Positions 24,901 to 31,540 of a DNA stretch of 52,982 nt are shown here, in pieces. The notes under the pieces are model-generated. The model saw only the letters and a list, made by a program, of their open reading frames with translations. It ran no database searches and had not been told where the DNA came from. Numbering within the stretch: the stretch's first letter is position 1; the number at the start of each line of letters is the position of its first letter. The DNA lies in assembly GCA_016926535.1 (NCBI GenBank), contig JAFGOK010000618.1, forward strand, positions 1 through 52,982, given 5' to 3'. A program made the translations under genes and the position numbers. Origin of the DNA: Micromonosporaceae bacterium. Lineage in GTDB: Bacteria > Actinomycetota > Actinomycetes > Mycobacteriales > Micromonosporaceae.

Positions 24901-25614
24901 GTGCAGCTCCCTGGGATGGGTGCGGTGGCCGCTCTCCGCGACGAGGTGGACCGGCCCGTCCAGGCCGGACCCGTCGGTGTCAACCGTCCACAATCGCACC
25001 GTTCGGAACGCGCCGTGGCGCCGCATCATTGCGGTGAGCTCGACGACCGTCGGGCGCCATACCAGCATCGAAGCGCTGGTGTCTGCGACGAGGACCAGCT
25101 TGCGATGCCGGGTCTCATCCGGCCGGAACGCCAGCATGGCGATCCCGGTATCCGCCAGGCGTGTGGCCGTCTCGTGCTCGTCGAGCGTCGTCCCCCTCGT
25201 CGACGACCGCCTGCGCCCCTGGGGCCTTGGCTTGAGGGGACGCAGCGCGCGATCGAGCTGCAGCCGCTGGCCCAGGGCTGAACTCGCGGGCACGCGCACG
25301 TAGCTCGCTGGCAGGCCGTCGCCGGTCGGGGCCGGCTGGGCGGCGAAGACCTTGACCTGCCCACTTGAGGGGGAACTCGGACCATCCGGCGAGCGCGACG
25401 CCGGGCTGTCGGAGGCGACCTCGCTGTCCGGGGGCAGGGGGAGGGCAGGAGCCTGCGGGGTGGACAGTGGCGCGTCTCCCCCCGCGTCAGATGCGACCCA
25501 TCGCTGGTCAAGATGCCCGGCGAGCCAGATGACATCGGCCAGCTCGCCAGGTGACAGCGCCTCGCGTTCGCCAACGGCGGCCAGCGCGGCCAGCAGACGA
25601 TCGGGGAATGGCAT
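21925..25614 (-). CDS. vWA domain protein (SAV_2336-type N-terminus) fused to zinc-ribbon GTPase
   Basis: 1229 aa. Order: short N-terminal helical domain and Pro/Ser-rich linker (1-120); vWA-like domain with MIDAS DTSAS (178-182) and VVTDGIGRLW; a helical block (MAFRLATYLAAVPLSLPVMYLV) typical of SAV_2336-related actinobacterial proteins; Ser/Thr/Pro/Gln linker (about 560-620); zinc ribbon CPVCGGPLG (about 645); GTPase with GAPACGKT (759-766), DLPG and TKCD (about 995-998). The GTPase half is paralogous to the 614-aa protein of the plus operon. MoxR and vWA proteins work as chaperone-like pairs, and here the vWA partner carries its own GTPase switch. ATG 25614 lies three bases past the MoxR stop, so the two are co-translated or nearly so. 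Confidence 0.82.
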   Translation of the reverse strand: MPFPDRLLAALAAVGEREALSPGELADVIWLAGHLDQRWVASDAGGDAPLSTPQAPALPLPPDSEVASDSPASRSPDGPSSPSSGQVKVFAAQPAPTGDGLPASYVRVPASSALGQRLQLDRALRPLKPRPQGRRRSSTRGTTLDEHETATRLADTGIAMLAFRPDETRHRKLVLVADTSASMLVWRPTVVELTAMMRRHGAFRTVRLWTVDTDGSGLDGPVHLVAESGHRTHPRELHDPTGTTVVLVVTDGIGRLWRTGAMEALLRQWGQAGPTALVSPLPHQLWHRTSLRAEPVWCRSHHRHAGLDITSRSDEEPIPDHGPGTWIPVLELTPDWITDWAAALAGTVPTRHPATARFVPTKAGAPPERDLGPAGRQPALSSREQARAFRASASPMAFRLATYLAAVPLSLPVMYLVQHAMLPESRPVHLAEVYLSGLLVRRGGGRLPPRIDDECFEFLPGVRAELLRALPRTEARRTLRVLGAAPASIAQRFGGTLDFRALVPADGPGGPATIPAQAQPFAEVAALVLRGLGGHHAQLADRLIAASRVSTQRGTAQPSASQASTPQPDTPQSSTSADPEPATPPPDSGAPDSDTFGSSAPSSSALEGQAGGLAGFLRRTRAAVNRGPAPLPAATGDPLSRFAGVCPVCGGPLGNATVAQDPARDGRFVVPPPLRVEIGPPVARARLGNGRQGLRHPHRVTILPGNYPPGTSRDPVFREHEIDQAYLLCGNGHLFPDPTPLSQPAAWDIDEFAVFSAVGAPACGKTYLLTRLLSQLPSDGRAWLGDDERCMHIRRIEQNHLEDLPLRSRQDMYEQTRTSGSTIAPTGSHPETPHDILHAAYPEVLDTILMLVARTTADPKGWKQSWGTIAPQPPAIRTEINGTRAWTGIADLPGELFAPAMATPRELRPLRGMNGVIWVVDPVLAPDAPDWLDPHERSTVLAGSLRPSAARPEGSEEARLGRARIQRDIGDRLTRPGNPLLSPEGPSLRAIIAVTKCDLIHAALLDGRQLTTLGREGAARQGAVRFLARTAQRWSHSMIEADSPSVRLLEYLHAAGSNASRRRCEQVADGLLRCYSRPAAFWNLVNGGAAEHLRIDGDGTRALRRMDLDLPAISDHSTASLDPEHVGELLFRDMIMSTVGSGMLYAIGLDSAMHKILRCEWIRPSVYLCSALGSVPVAQPDGRIRPRAGGPRFPEAGQQSAALTQLLLAVLEGARIHGANRGPYRTPQE

Positions 25615-25617
25615 GAT

Positions 25618-26613
25618 TTACGGCTCGGCGGGGTTGAGGGCGCGCAGGACGTGGTTGCGGATGCGGTGGCGCTCCTCCTCGCTGTCCCATCGGCTGGTGA
25701 CGGCGAGGTAGATGGCATTGAGGAGTTGGTCGGTGGCGACCTCGCGGCCGGCGTGGTGCTCGTCGAAGAACGCGGTGAGGTACTCGTCCAGGTGCGGCGG
25801 CAGCCGGTCGAAATGCGCCGCGATGATTCTGTTCATCGCAGCATAGTCAGGATATTTGAGGTCGAGCCTGATGCATCTACGCAGGAACGCCGCTGGGAAC
25901 TCCCGCTCGCCGTTGCTGGTAAGCACCACGATGGGAAACTCCTTGCAGAGGACCCGCCCGTCGGTGACAGGAATTCTCGCCCCGTGATCATCGCTCATGA
26001 CCTCCACGCAATGGGCGTCGCGCAGGCGCTGCAACTCCGGGATGTCGAAGCAGCCGTCCTCGAAGACCCCGAGGAGATCTCCCGGCAGGTCGATGTCACT
26101 CTTGTCGATCTCGTCGATCAGCAGGACGCGAGGTTTGCCTGTGGCTGCCAGGGCAGTGCCCAGCGGGCCCAGCCGGAGGAAATCGCCAATATCCGGGGTA
26201 CGGGAGTGATCGAGATTGGCCTGCTGAAGGCGACCGATGGCATCATATCGGTACAGGCCATCCGTCAGCGTGGAATGACTGCTGATCTGCCAGCGCAGGA
26301 CCGAGTCGAGGCCAAGCTCGTGCGCGATGCTGTAGGCCAGTGTGGACTTCCCAGTCCCGGGTTTGCCGGTGACGAGCAGCGGACGACGAAGGTAGATCGC
26401 CGCGTTGACAAGCTCGATCGTGTCCCGGTCCACCTGGTATGCCACCGTCTGCGGCGCTCCGATCCGGCGAGCGACCTCGCGACGGTTGGCGAAGTCGCGC
26501 CAGGGCGGGGGCGCCGGCCGGCGGCCAATGCCGTTGTGAGGGGTTCCGCTACCCTGGAAGATCCACCAGGCGGGCCGATCACCGCTGGCGGTCTGACTGT
26601 CTGAGCTGGTCAT
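25618..26613 (-). CDS. MoxR-family AAA+ ATPase
   Basis: 331 aa from ATG 26613 with GGAGG just upstream; the open frame reaches 26892 but overlaps the gene before it. Walker A is VTGKPGTGKST (about 81-91), Walker B VLLIDEID (163-170), sensor 1 VVLTSNGER (229-237) and the arginine-bearing FLRRCIRLDL (243-252). These are MoxR hallmarks. MoxR ATPases remodel or activate client proteins together with vWA partners; the vWA protein is the next gene. Together with the VMAP-like protein upstream this forms the vWA-MoxR-VMAP ternary set known from actinobacterial and cyanobacterial conflict systems. A loss of key residues is not evident. Confidence 0.88.
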   Translation of the reverse strand: MTSSDSQTASGDRPAWWIFQGSGTPHNGIGRRPAPPPWRDFANRREVARRIGAPQTVAYQVDRDTIELVNAAIYLRRPLLVTGKPGTGKSTLAYSIAHELGLDSVLRWQISSHSTLTDGLYRYDAIGRLQQANLDHSRTPDIGDFLRLGPLGTALAATGKPRVLLIDEIDKSDIDLPGDLLGVFEDGCFDIPELQRLRDAHCVEVMSDDHGARIPVTDGRVLCKEFPIVVLTSNGEREFPAAFLRRCIRLDLKYPDYAAMNRIIAAHFDRLPPHLDEYLTAFFDEHHAGREVATDQLLNAIYLAVTSRWDSEEERHRIRNHVLRALNPAEP

Positions 26614-26663
26614 CGAGCCTCCAAGAGCTGATCCTGCCTGCCTGCCGATACAGTTGATCCTGT

Positions 26664-28463
26664 CTACCTGGGCGCCCGCAGCTGGGGTGCCAGGTCCTGT
26701 GGCTGCCAGTCCCGGTCGTCCCACAGGAGGACGAGGTCGTCTGGAACGGCATCCGAGGCGTTGCCCTGGGCGACCTGGTTGCGTACAGCGTGGACCTGCT
26801 TTGGCAGCCTGCGCAGCCGGGGGAGACCCGAGGCCGTCTTCCTGCCGCAGAGCTCCTCGTACAGCCGCCCCACAGGTCCATTGCGTCGCCACATCACCGC
26901 GGGGATACCGGCGTCGACCGCCGCCGTCAGCGCGGCGATGCGCTCGCGCCGGTGGGTCCTGCCAGGAAACTCCAGGGCGAGGAGCATGACGTCCTGCCCG
27001 TTGTCGCGCAGGGCAGACCGCACCTGGGCGATGCTGCGGTACGGAATGACGTCCGGCCGTCCGGGCGGTGTGTCCTGGCAGACCAGTCCCATCTGCCCAT
27101 GGCCGTCACACAGTCTCGTCCACCGTTGCTGCCATGGATGGTTACGACGGCCCCGGGCTCGGACGACCAGCGCCGCCCACGTACCGAGAAGATCGGATCC
27201 AGACTGGTGGATGGGCCAGGTCTCGATTGCGTGATCCAGGAGCGCGACCGGAGCGGAGAACTCCACCCAGGCATGCTGGTACGAGCTGGCATCAAGCTCG
27301 GCGACGGCCTGCTGTACCAGGTGGAGGTGTTTCTTCTCCAGATTGGCCTCACGATGGAACGCGTCCGTCTCGCCCTGCAACACCCGGAGAGGATACGGCG
27401 AGGGAGGAGCATAGATGAGGATGGACAGTCGGTAGTGTCCATCCTTGCGACCATGCTCGTCAGCGCGGATCACGATGCATCGGGAGACGTCGGTGGCTGC
27501 ACGGTCGGTCGCCGCTGTGCGGATGGCCGTCAGAGCGTCGGCCGGGATCGCGTAGCAGCGAGCGGCCCGGTCGGTCCACTGGCACAGGGCCTGCCGCGAT
27601 CGCGAGTCCAGGACGGCGGCCAGGTGCTCCAGGAACACGACGACCGGAGGCACGGCGTCAATACTCATCTGCTCGCACTTGACGAATGCCAGCGATCTGA
27701 GCAGATCAGCCGCTGGAAATTCATCGAGAACGATATCCAGGGCCCGGTCAGCAACCATGCGGATATCTGCTGGCATGACGCCGTGCTGGATGGGGGAGAG
27801 TATTCGCCGCAGCTGGTCCCAGACCGCGAGGCCAAGATAGTCGAGCTCGTAGAGCATCTCACGAAGGTCCAGCGGCGGGGCCTCGCCAGTCGTCTCTTCA
27901 ATGAGATATCCGAGTTGCTCCCACTGCATGGAGGGGGGATAGAAACAGACCATTCTGGTGACGAGCTTGCGCGAGTGGTAAGTGCCAGGGTGGTGAGTGC
28001 CGGCGGCGGCCGGAAGGCCGAGCCGCTCGGCCAATGCTCGCAGTACGTCAGGGTCGTCCAGTGACGGGGTGGCCAGCAGCGCGTCGCGCAGGCGATGCCT
28101 CTCCCTGCGACCAAGGCGCTGGGAGCTCGACGGCACTGGCGCCGGGAGTTGCCCGGGGGTGGCACTGGTCAGGGGCTGCGGTGGGTCCTGCTCGGCAGGG
28201 ACGGGCTCGGCGCCCTGCCCGGGCTGGGCTTGATGAGGCGGTCCTATGTAGATGGCGGTGGGGCCGTAGATGTTGGTCTGGGTGTTGCCTCCGGAGTTGT
28301 TGGCCTGAGCTCCCTTCGAGCTGGAGAAATCGGCGGCTGCCGGCGACTGGGAGTGGGATGCTTCGGGCCTGCCGGTCGCGCGGGGGCGAAACAGCGCAGA
28401 CAGCGCTCGTGCCCCGAGAAAAGGCCGACCTCCGGTCGATGTGTCTTGATGAGATCTATTCAC
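26664..28463 (-). CDS. vWA-MoxR-associated protein (VMAP) with N-terminal amyloid-like motif
   Basis: 599 aa from GTG 28463; the frame stays open to 28583, but that part lies in the AT-rich divergent promoter. Residues 1-47 are basic and flexible. A Q/N/G motif GAQANNSGGNTQTNIYG (51-67) follows, then a Pro/Gln linker, a helical effector-associated-domain-like block (LRDALLATPSLDDPDVLRAL to DYLGLAVWDQLRRIL, about 120-240) and a C-terminal domain with WVEFSAPVALLDHAIETWPI, RPDVIPYRSI and GIPAVMWRR typical of VMAP-C. VMAP proteins are thought to link the MoxR-vWA pair to effectors through small adaptor or effector domains. The motif matches the tail of the divergent two-TM protein, suggesting nucleated assembly. 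Confidence 0.78.
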   Translation of the reverse strand: MNRSHQDTSTGGRPFLGARALSALFRPRATGRPEASHSQSPAAADFSSSKGAQANNSGGNTQTNIYGPTAIYIGPPHQAQPGQGAEPVPAEQDPPQPLTSATPGQLPAPVPSSSQRLGRRERHRLRDALLATPSLDDPDVLRALAERLGLPAAAGTHHPGTYHSRKLVTRMVCFYPPSMQWEQLGYLIEETTGEAPPLDLREMLYELDYLGLAVWDQLRRILSPIQHGVMPADIRMVADRALDIVLDEFPAADLLRSLAFVKCEQMSIDAVPPVVVFLEHLAAVLDSRSRQALCQWTDRAARCYAIPADALTAIRTAATDRAATDVSRCIVIRADEHGRKDGHYRLSILIYAPPSPYPLRVLQGETDAFHREANLEKKHLHLVQQAVAELDASSYQHAWVEFSAPVALLDHAIETWPIHQSGSDLLGTWAALVVRARGRRNHPWQQRWTRLCDGHGQMGLVCQDTPPGRPDVIPYRSIAQVRSALRDNGQDVMLLALEFPGRTHRRERIAALTAAVDAGIPAVMWRRNGPVGRLYEELCGRKTASGLPRLRRLPKQVHAVRNQVAQGNASDAVPDDLVLLWDDRDWQPQDLAPQLRAPR

Positions 28464-28652
28464 GACAGCCTGCGGGCACTCTGGCTCCTGCGGACAGCAT
28501 AGTGGCAAAATATCATGAAGAGCTTTCACAATTGGCCGCGAATCAGGCCAGTGAAAAACTATACACGTCGAAACAACGGTCAACCAGGGAATACCACCAG
28601 CGCGGGTACACTACTGCTGCCAGTGACGCGTCGTCCGGGTAGGGGAGTTGGC
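28464..28652. promoter_or_regulatory. Divergent promoter region (VMAP operon and two-TM gene)
   Basis: This 189-bp gap is markedly AT-richer than its flanks (28500-28600 contains AAAATATCATGAAG and GTGAAAAACTATACA). A TATACA hexamer at 28560-28565 could be a -10 box for the plus-strand gene. The region must drive both the minus operon and the two-TM gene, which would tie sensor and effector expression together. No operator could be identified with confidence. Confidence 0.45.
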
Positions 28653-28976
28653 ATGGCACGGCGGAGTCCTCGATTGATTTGGGCAGGCCGGGTGGGATTC
28701 GGCGTAGTCGTGACCGCACTGGTGACCTACTTGTGCGTCGTCGGGCTCGACCGGGCCGACCAGTTCGGCAGCGCCGCGGGCTGTGTGTTGGCGCTGGTCG
28801 CCCTCCTGGCGCCGTACCTGCTCCCGCCAGCTCAGGCGGCGCCCAGAGGGCAGGACGTCTGTGAACCCGACGAGATCAGGACCTCGGACACCGCAGCCAG
28901 CAATGACGTTCGTGGCGCGCAAGGCGTCCAGATCAACTACGGCGGATCGGGCACGCAGACCAACTGGTTCGCGTGA
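28653..28976 (+). CDS. Two-TM small protein with C-terminal amyloid-like motif (candidate effector)
   Basis: 107 aa from ATG 28653, preceded by AGGGGAG. Two TM helices (about 9-31 and 38-57) form a hairpin. A charged linker follows (GQDVCEPDEIRTSDTAAS), then the tail GAQGVQINYGGSGTQTNWFA at the extreme C-terminus (88-107). Aligned without gaps to the VMAP protein (51-66), 8 of 16 residues are identical: G-Q-N-G-T-Q-T-N. In RHIM/PP-type and bacterial BASS amyloid signalling, the effector carries the motif at its C-terminus and the sensor near its N-terminus, as here. I infer a membrane-acting effector. The upstream ATG at 28515 in the same frame lies in the promoter and is not preferred. Confidence 0.75.
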   Translation: MARRSPRLIWAGRVGFGVVVTALVTYLCVVGLDRADQFGSAAGCVLALVALLAPYLLPPAQAAPRGQDVCEPDEIRTSDTAASNDVRGAQGVQINYGGSGTQTNWFA

Positions 28977-29226
28977 GCAGGCCCCGCGCTCGCTGCGACG
29001 CTCTCGCCGCGCAGGCTGGCAGCGCTGGTCGGCGAGCATGCCGCCATCGATCGGAAGCTGGAGACGAAGCTGCGTTCCTGGGCTGGGGAGTTGGGGTCGC
29101 CGAGCCCTCAGGACCTCGCGGCGGTCCGCACGACCATCTCCCGCATCGCCACCGAGGCCACCCGGGGACGCTGGACGGGCATCTCCACCACCGACGACAG
29201 CGACCACGGCGCCGGCCAGGCCGCCT

Positions 29227-29520
29227 CCCACACCGAACTGACCGCGATCGAGCGCCTCGACGAGATCCCCGGCATCAGCCCCCTGGGCGCCCAGATCATC
29301 CTCGCCGAGGTCGGTCTGGACATGACACGGTTCCCCACCGCCACCACCTCGCGTCCTGGGCCAAACTCACCCCCAGGACCATTCAGTCCGGAGCCAGGCA
29401 CCGCCCCGGGAAGACCGGCAAGGGCAACCCATACCTCAACGGTCTGCTCGGCGAGGCCGCCACCGCAGCGGCCAGGACCAACACGTTCCTCGGCGAACGC
29501 TACCGACGCGACGCCGTCGC
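29227..29520 (+). pseudogene. IS110-family transposase C-terminal relic (frameshifted)
   Basis: The frame through 29340 reads LTAIERLDEIPGISPLG, then AQIILAEVGLDMTRFPTA. The next frame continues as HLASWAKLTPRTIQSGARHR, GKTGKGNPYLNGLLGEAA and TNTFLGERYRR. Together they make a typical IS110/Transposase_20 domain broken by a one-base loss near 29340. The N-terminal DEDD domain is absent. The 250 bp before it (28977-29226) are open in the first frame and protein-like (SPRRLAALVGEHAAIDRKLE), but have no start codon and no family I recognise; they may be a second relic. Homology ends at about 29515. Confidence 0.72.
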
Positions 29521-29830
29521 GTCCACCGAGAGCCCGGCTTGGGGCATTCCGAACGAGCACGCGCAGGATGGAATCCCCGGCAGGTCCCGCAGAGCAAGGG
29601 AAACAGGTACTGAGCTGCAGCAACGTCCCGGTTGCCTTGTTGAAGGGTTCGTTACGCTCGTATAGGACACCGGGTTGCCGTCGGTTGCTTTCCGCGCAAA
29701 CCAGTCGATTGATGGCCAATGGCTGCTTCCGTGCGGAACGCTGGCCGTGATCGATTCCGTCCGGATCTCGGCCACGACCACCATCGCCAGCACGAACGTG
29801 GTCCTGGGTATTTCTTCCGACACTCAACAC
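29521..29830. other. Intergenic region, no supported gene
   Basis: About 310 bp between the IS110 relic and the HTH-methylase promoter. Open frames on both strands lack domain features. I see no repeat or RNA structure that I would report. Confidence 0.35.
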
Positions 29831-29896
29831 TTTGTTTACACTGTCAAGCGGCGCAGTGGCCTCATGAATCGAGGCTAACGTGTACTGTTTACAGTC
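29831..29896 (+). promoter_or_regulatory. Operator-like region of the HTH-methylase gene
   Basis: A perfect palindrome ACTGT-TT-ACAGT (29884-29895) ends one base before the ATG at 29897. The octamer TGTTTACA occurs both in it (29886-29893) and at 29833-29840. The 14-mer CGTGTACTGTTTAC (29879-29892) recurs with one mismatch upstream of the helicase operon (complement of 50261-50274). Binding here would cover the translation start and repress the gene. The encoded protein has its own N-terminal HTH, so autoregulation is a reasonable inference. Confidence 0.6.
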
Positions 29897-31540
29897 ATGG
29901 ACGCCGCAGCCCAGGTACCGACCGAACGCCTTGTCTCGGCCGCAGAAGTCGCACGGATAGCTGGGGTGACCAGGGCAGCGGTCTCGAACTGGCGTCGGCG
30001 GTACCCGGATTTCCCCGCCCCGGTCGGCGGTGGACGCAACGCCCTGTTCCCGGAACCGGCAGTTCGCGAATGGCTCCAGAACCAGCGAAAAGGCAGTGAC
30101 GTCTCTGGCGAAGTGCTGGTCTGGCAGGCGCTGCGAAGCCAGTACCACGATGAGATCGTGCAAGGCGTCGCTGATGTCGCCGGCTACCTCCTCGACGGGA
30201 CCAGCGGAGTACTCAATCCCGCCACCCAGCGTTTGGTGGATGGTGTCTCCGCCGATAGCTCGCCGCCCGAACTCGCCGAGGCGCTCGCCGAGCGGCTCGC
30301 CAGCTCGACCAGCCGCACCGAGACACAGTACTGCTCAACCCCGCGCCTCGTCCGCGTCGTCCAGCAGTTCGTCGGCCCGGTCAGCGGAACGGTCTTCGAC
30401 CCTGCCTGTGGCGCCGGTTCTCTGCTGCTCGCCGTTGCGAACGGCCAGGTAGCGCAGGTGGCCGGTCAGGAGCTGAGTGAGTCAGCCGCCCGTCTTGCCT
30501 GGACCCGTGCGAGGCTGGCCGGCCAGGAAGAGGTAGTGATCAGGCACGGTGATTCGCTTCGGGACGACCAGTGGCCCGGTCTTCGTGCGGACCTGGTCGT
30601 GTGCGACCCGCCGCCGGGCACTGCCGACTGGGGACGGGAGGAGCTACTCCTGGACCGCCGGTGGGAGTTCGGCGTCCCCACCCGAGGAGAGAGCGAGCTG
30701 GCCTGGGTACAGCACTGCTTCGCCCACACCGCGCCCGGTGGAACGGCGCTGATCGTCCTACCCACGTCCGCCGCGTACCGCAAGGCAGGGCGCCGGATTC
30801 GGGCCGAACTGGTCCGGCGAGGCGTGCTCATCCAGATCGTCGCGCTGCCGCCAGGGATGGACAGCGTACACGCCCAACCAGTCCATCTGTGGCTGCTTCG
30901 ACGCCCCGGGTCTCCCGAGGACGCGGTCACCACAGTCAGGATGGTCGACCTAACTGGCGAAGACCCAGACGAGGTCGCCACGCCGGCACCGGACCACACG
31001 GCCGAGGTCCCACTGATCGAGCTGCTCGACGAGACGGTGGACCTCACCCCGACCCGGCATGTTCGTGCCCGCCGTATCGATCAGGTCAAGGAGTTCAGCG
31101 CGATTCGCGAGTCACTCCTGCAGCAGTGCCACGAGCTACTGCCGCTGCTCCCATCGTTGACTGGCGGCTGCGGCACCCTCGACGGTGCCATGGTCAAGGT
31201 CGCAGACCTGGCCCGGGCCGGCCTCGTCGAGTTCGCGGACGGCATCGCGAATTCCGCCAGCGATCAGCTGGACAACGACTTCCTGAACGGCTTCCTGCGT
31301 AGCGCCGCGAACATCGCGCGCTCAACGAGCGCCAGCGGCACCTTCCGGATCGACGCCCGCGCGGCCCGCCTACCCCAGATGAGTATCGACGAGCAGCGGC
31401 GCTACGGCACCGCCTTCCGGGATCTCGACGAGTTCGAGCGGCGCATCAAGGAGATCGCACGGCTGGGTGAGCAAGCCGCGTCCCTCGCGCGGGACGGGCT
31501 GACCACCGGGGCGTTGAACCCACCACGATCCGATCACTGA
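29897..31540 (+). CDS. HTH domain-N6 DNA methyltransferase fusion
   Basis: 547 aa. Residues 12-65 are a MerR/AlpA-like helix-turn-helix (VSAAEVARIAGVTRAAVSNW, then PAPVGGGRNALFPEPAVREW). A helical segment follows, then a HsdM-like N6-methyltransferase with the SAM motif FDPACGAGSLL (167-177) and catalytic motif IV as DPPPG (237-241). The usual [DN]PP[FYW] aromatic is Pro240, so base flipping or catalysis may be impaired. The C-terminal region (about 390-547) is helical and could read DNA. The gene converges on the UvrD-like gene, overlapping by 7 bp at the stops. It may act as transcriptional regulator, as methylase for self-marking, or as both; the operator palindrome favours a regulatory role. 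Confidence 0.78.
   Translation: MDAAAQVPTERLVSAAEVARIAGVTRAAVSNWRRRYPDFPAPVGGGRNALFPEPAVREWLQNQRKGSDVSGEVLVWQALRSQYHDEIVQGVADVAGYLLDGTSGVLNPATQRLVDGVSADSSPPELAEALAERLASSTSRTETQYCSTPRLVRVVQQFVGPVSGTVFDPACGAGSLLLAVANGQVAQVAGQELSESAARLAWTRARLAGQEEVVIRHGDSLRDDQWPGLRADLVVCDPPPGTADWGREELLLDRRWEFGVPTRGESELAWVQHCFAHTAPGGTALIVLPTSAAYRKAGRRIRAELVRRGVLIQIVALPPGMDSVHAQPVHLWLLRRPGSPEDAVTTVRMVDLTGEDPDEVATPAPDHTAEVPLIELLDETVDLTPTRHVRARRIDQVKEFSAIRESLLQQCHELLPLLPSLTGGCGTLDGAMVKVADLARAGLVEFADGIANSASDQLDNDFLNGFLRSAANIARSTSASGTFRIDARAARLPQMSIDEQRRYGTAFRDLDEFERRIKEIARLGEQAASLARDGLTTGALNPPRSDH

Noticed and set aside
28515-28652. N-terminal extension of the two-TM protein from ATG 28515
   Set aside because: It lies in AT-rich promoter sequence. 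ATG 28653 has an AGGGGAG site and gives a normal N-terminus before the first TM.
29500-29823. 107-aa minus-strand frame after the IS110 relic
   Set aside because: No domain, no ribosome site, and low-information composition; treated as intergenic.
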